From: Deltaproteobacteria bacterium
GTDB taxonomy: Bacteria > JAUYMQ01
DNA: 6,706 nucleotides
NCBI GenBank assembly: GCA_030698575.1
Contig: JAUYMQ010000217.1
Span: forward strand, 1 to 6,706
Direction: 5' to 3'
The first letter of the stretch is position 1. Each line of letters starts with the position of its first letter. Shown piece by piece: positions 5,763-6,706 of this stretch. Below the pieces are notes generated by a model, which saw only the letters and a list, made by a program, of their open reading frames with translations, was not told the origin of the DNA and made no database searches. The position numbers and the translations under genes are program-made.

Positions 5763-6651
5763 GATTCTCGCGGAGAAATCCGGACTCCAGCTCGAGCGCC
5801 TTTTCGAGTCCGCTCCCGCTATAGACGTCGAAGTGCCCGAGGGGCAGCCGCGCGATCCGGCCGCGGGGCATCCGCGCCGCCGTCTTCTCGATCGCCCCGG
5901 GGTCAATGAGTGAATCCCGCTCGGCCATGACCAGGAGCGCCGGACAGGCCACGCGGGCAGCGGCGCTCAGCGGTCGGTAGAAGCCGACCAGCAGTGCGAT
6001 GCGGGCGGGACACTCGTTCTTCCAGGCCGATCCGGGTGGAACGAGGGCCTCGTAGCCGGACATGGCATCCGGCGAGGCCAGGCAGGCGAGCGATCCCGGC
6101 TCACCGACCACCGGCATCGTGTAGGGGCGCCGGAAGGTGACTATCCGGAACAGATCGCGCAGGCCGGCCAGCGTCGAGCGTCCCACGTAGCCCGCGCCGA
6201 ACATCCGCAGACTGGACCAGGGATCCACGAAGGGCACCTGGGCCACGATGGCGCGGACGCCCGGATCTCGCGCGGCCGTCACGATCACGTGGCCGCCGCC
6301 GAAGGAGCTCCCCCACAGGGCGATTCGCTCCCTGTCGACGCCGGGCATGCCGCGCACGTGGGCGATGGCCGCCCGCCAGTCCTCGAGATGCCGGAAGGGA
6401 TTGACGAGATTGCGCGGTTCGCCTTCGCTCTCTCCGAAACAGCGGTAGTCGAAAACGAAGGCCGCCATCCCGTCCCGGGCGAAGCGCTCCGCGAAAGGAG
6501 CCAAGCCGAACTGTTTCTCGGCGCCGAAACCGTGGGCCATGATCACGACGGGCGGATTGGCGGCCCCGGCTGGCCGGTAGAACCACGCCGCGCAGCGCGT
6601 GCCGCGGCTCGCGAAGCTCAGATCGCTTCGTTCGAACCCATTCGATTCCAT
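5755..6651 (-). CDS. Alpha/beta hydrolase (YcjY / S15-like esterase-type)
   Basis: This 298-residue cytoplasmic hydrolase should cleave an ester, amide or similar bond; its substrate cannot be told from sequence. The fold is complete: the oxyanion-loop motif MAHGFGAEK at 38-46, FDYRCFGES (67-75) after strand 4, and the nucleophile elbow GSSFGG with Ser116 (G-x-S-x-G). A strand-6/7 region, ALLVMAERDSLIDP (238-251), offers Asp246 (or Asp250) as the acid. LGHFDVYSG (271-279) gives His273, and the HFDVY form is typical of YcjY-like and mycobacterial relatives. Residues about 140-225 form an inserted cap between strand 5 and the acid loop, likely setting substrate choice. The ATG at 6651 has a ribosome site and starts just before the usual first strand. 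The gene converges on the FAD oxidoreductase and may follow another minus-strand gene ending 15 bp upstream. Confidence 0.93.
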   Translation of the reverse strand: MESNGFERSDLSFASRGTRCAAWFYRPAGAANPPVVIMAHGFGAEKQFGLAPFAERFARDGMAAFVFDYRCFGESEGEPRNLVNPFRHLEDWRAAIAHVRGMPGVDRERIALWGSSFGGGHVIVTAARDPGVRAIVAQVPFVDPWSSLRMFGAGYVGRSTLAGLRDLFRIVTFRRPYTMPVVGEPGSLACLASPDAMSGYEALVPPGSAWKNECPARIALLVGFYRPLSAAARVACPALLVMAERDSLIDPGAIEKTAARMPRGRIARLPLGHFDVYSGSGLEKALELESGFLRENLI

Positions 6652-6657
6652 ACCTGG

Positions 6658-6663
6658 CCTTCC
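6658..6663 (-). promoter_or_regulatory. Ribosome binding site of the alpha/beta hydrolase
   Basis: On the minus strand GGAAGG lies 6 bases before the ATG at 6651. It sits between that ATG and the TAG that ends the possible upstream reading frame, as in a closely spaced operon. Confidence 0.6.
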
Positions 6664-6666
6664 GCG

Positions 6667-6706
6667 CTAAGCGCGACGCTTCTTCCGTTTCGCGGGCGCT
6701 ACCTGT
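6667..6706 (-). CDS. Possible C-terminal end of an upstream minus-strand gene, partial
   Basis: The minus strand from the window edge reads QVAPAKRKKRRA followed by TAG (6669-6667). A Lys/Arg-rich tail of this kind closes many bacterial proteins, such as nucleic-acid-binding or ribosome-associated ones. The stop lies 15 bases before the hydrolase start, as expected for an operon partner. Only twelve residues are visible, so this may be a chance open frame; no function can be named. Confidence 0.4.
   Translation of the reverse strand, partial: QVAPAKRKKRRA

Noticed and set aside
1-6706. CRISPR array, tRNA/rRNA, transposase, toxin-antitoxin or other defence system
   Set aside because: I looked for repeated spacers, cloverleaf-like sequences, transposase motifs and small paired genes on both strands and found none.

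Overview
The window is GC-rich and densely coding. It holds five clear protein genes and what may be the tail of a sixth. The best clue to the organism is the secreted-protein modules on the left. These are a Myxococcus-type cysteine-rich repeat (DUF4215-like), an IPTL-CTERM-like C-terminal sorting segment, thrombospondin type-3 calcium repeats, and a six-cysteine segment containing GLCRAYC and DCD. With GTG starts and strong G+C bias, this points to an uncultured deltaproteobacterial-grade lineage (Myxococcota, Desulfobacterota/Binatota or similar). That placement is inferred from domain style, not from a marker gene.

Left part (1-2416, + strand): two genes for exported proteins. The first is cut by the window edge. 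It ends a CotA/laccase-like multicopper oxidase, followed by a cysteine-rich repeat, a small beta-rich module and a membrane-anchoring sorting tail. The second, 130 bp downstream, encodes a 468-residue secreted protein with a signal peptide, a DNRLRE/CBM96-like beta-sandwich, the six-Cys segment, two TSP3 repeats and a Cys-containing C-terminal domain of unknown function. Both look like cell-surface or extracellular proteins.

Middle and right part (2452-6706): genes for lipid-type metabolism. An acyl-CoA dehydrogenase lies on the minus strand, convergent with the secreted-protein gene and only 35 bp from its end. A 407-bp divergent intergenic region separates it from a plus-strand FAD-dependent oxidoreductase of the retinol saturase/carotenoid isomerase/phytoene desaturase superfamily. 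The oxidoreductase gene ends in an 8-bp convergent overlap with a minus-strand alpha/beta hydrolase gene. Just upstream of the hydrolase, at the right edge, a short open frame with a very basic C-terminus may be the end of a co-transcribed gene.

The acyl-CoA dehydrogenase, polyene-type saturase and hydrolase could act on acyl or isoprenoid substrates, but their orientations alternate and no single pathway can be shown. I saw no RNA gene, CRISPR array, insertion sequence, phage gene or defence system. The most notable points are the surface-anchored multicopper oxidase architecture, the uncharacterised Cys-rich modules next to it, and an acyl-CoA dehydrogenase whose catalytic glutamate sits at the isovaleryl/long-chain position.
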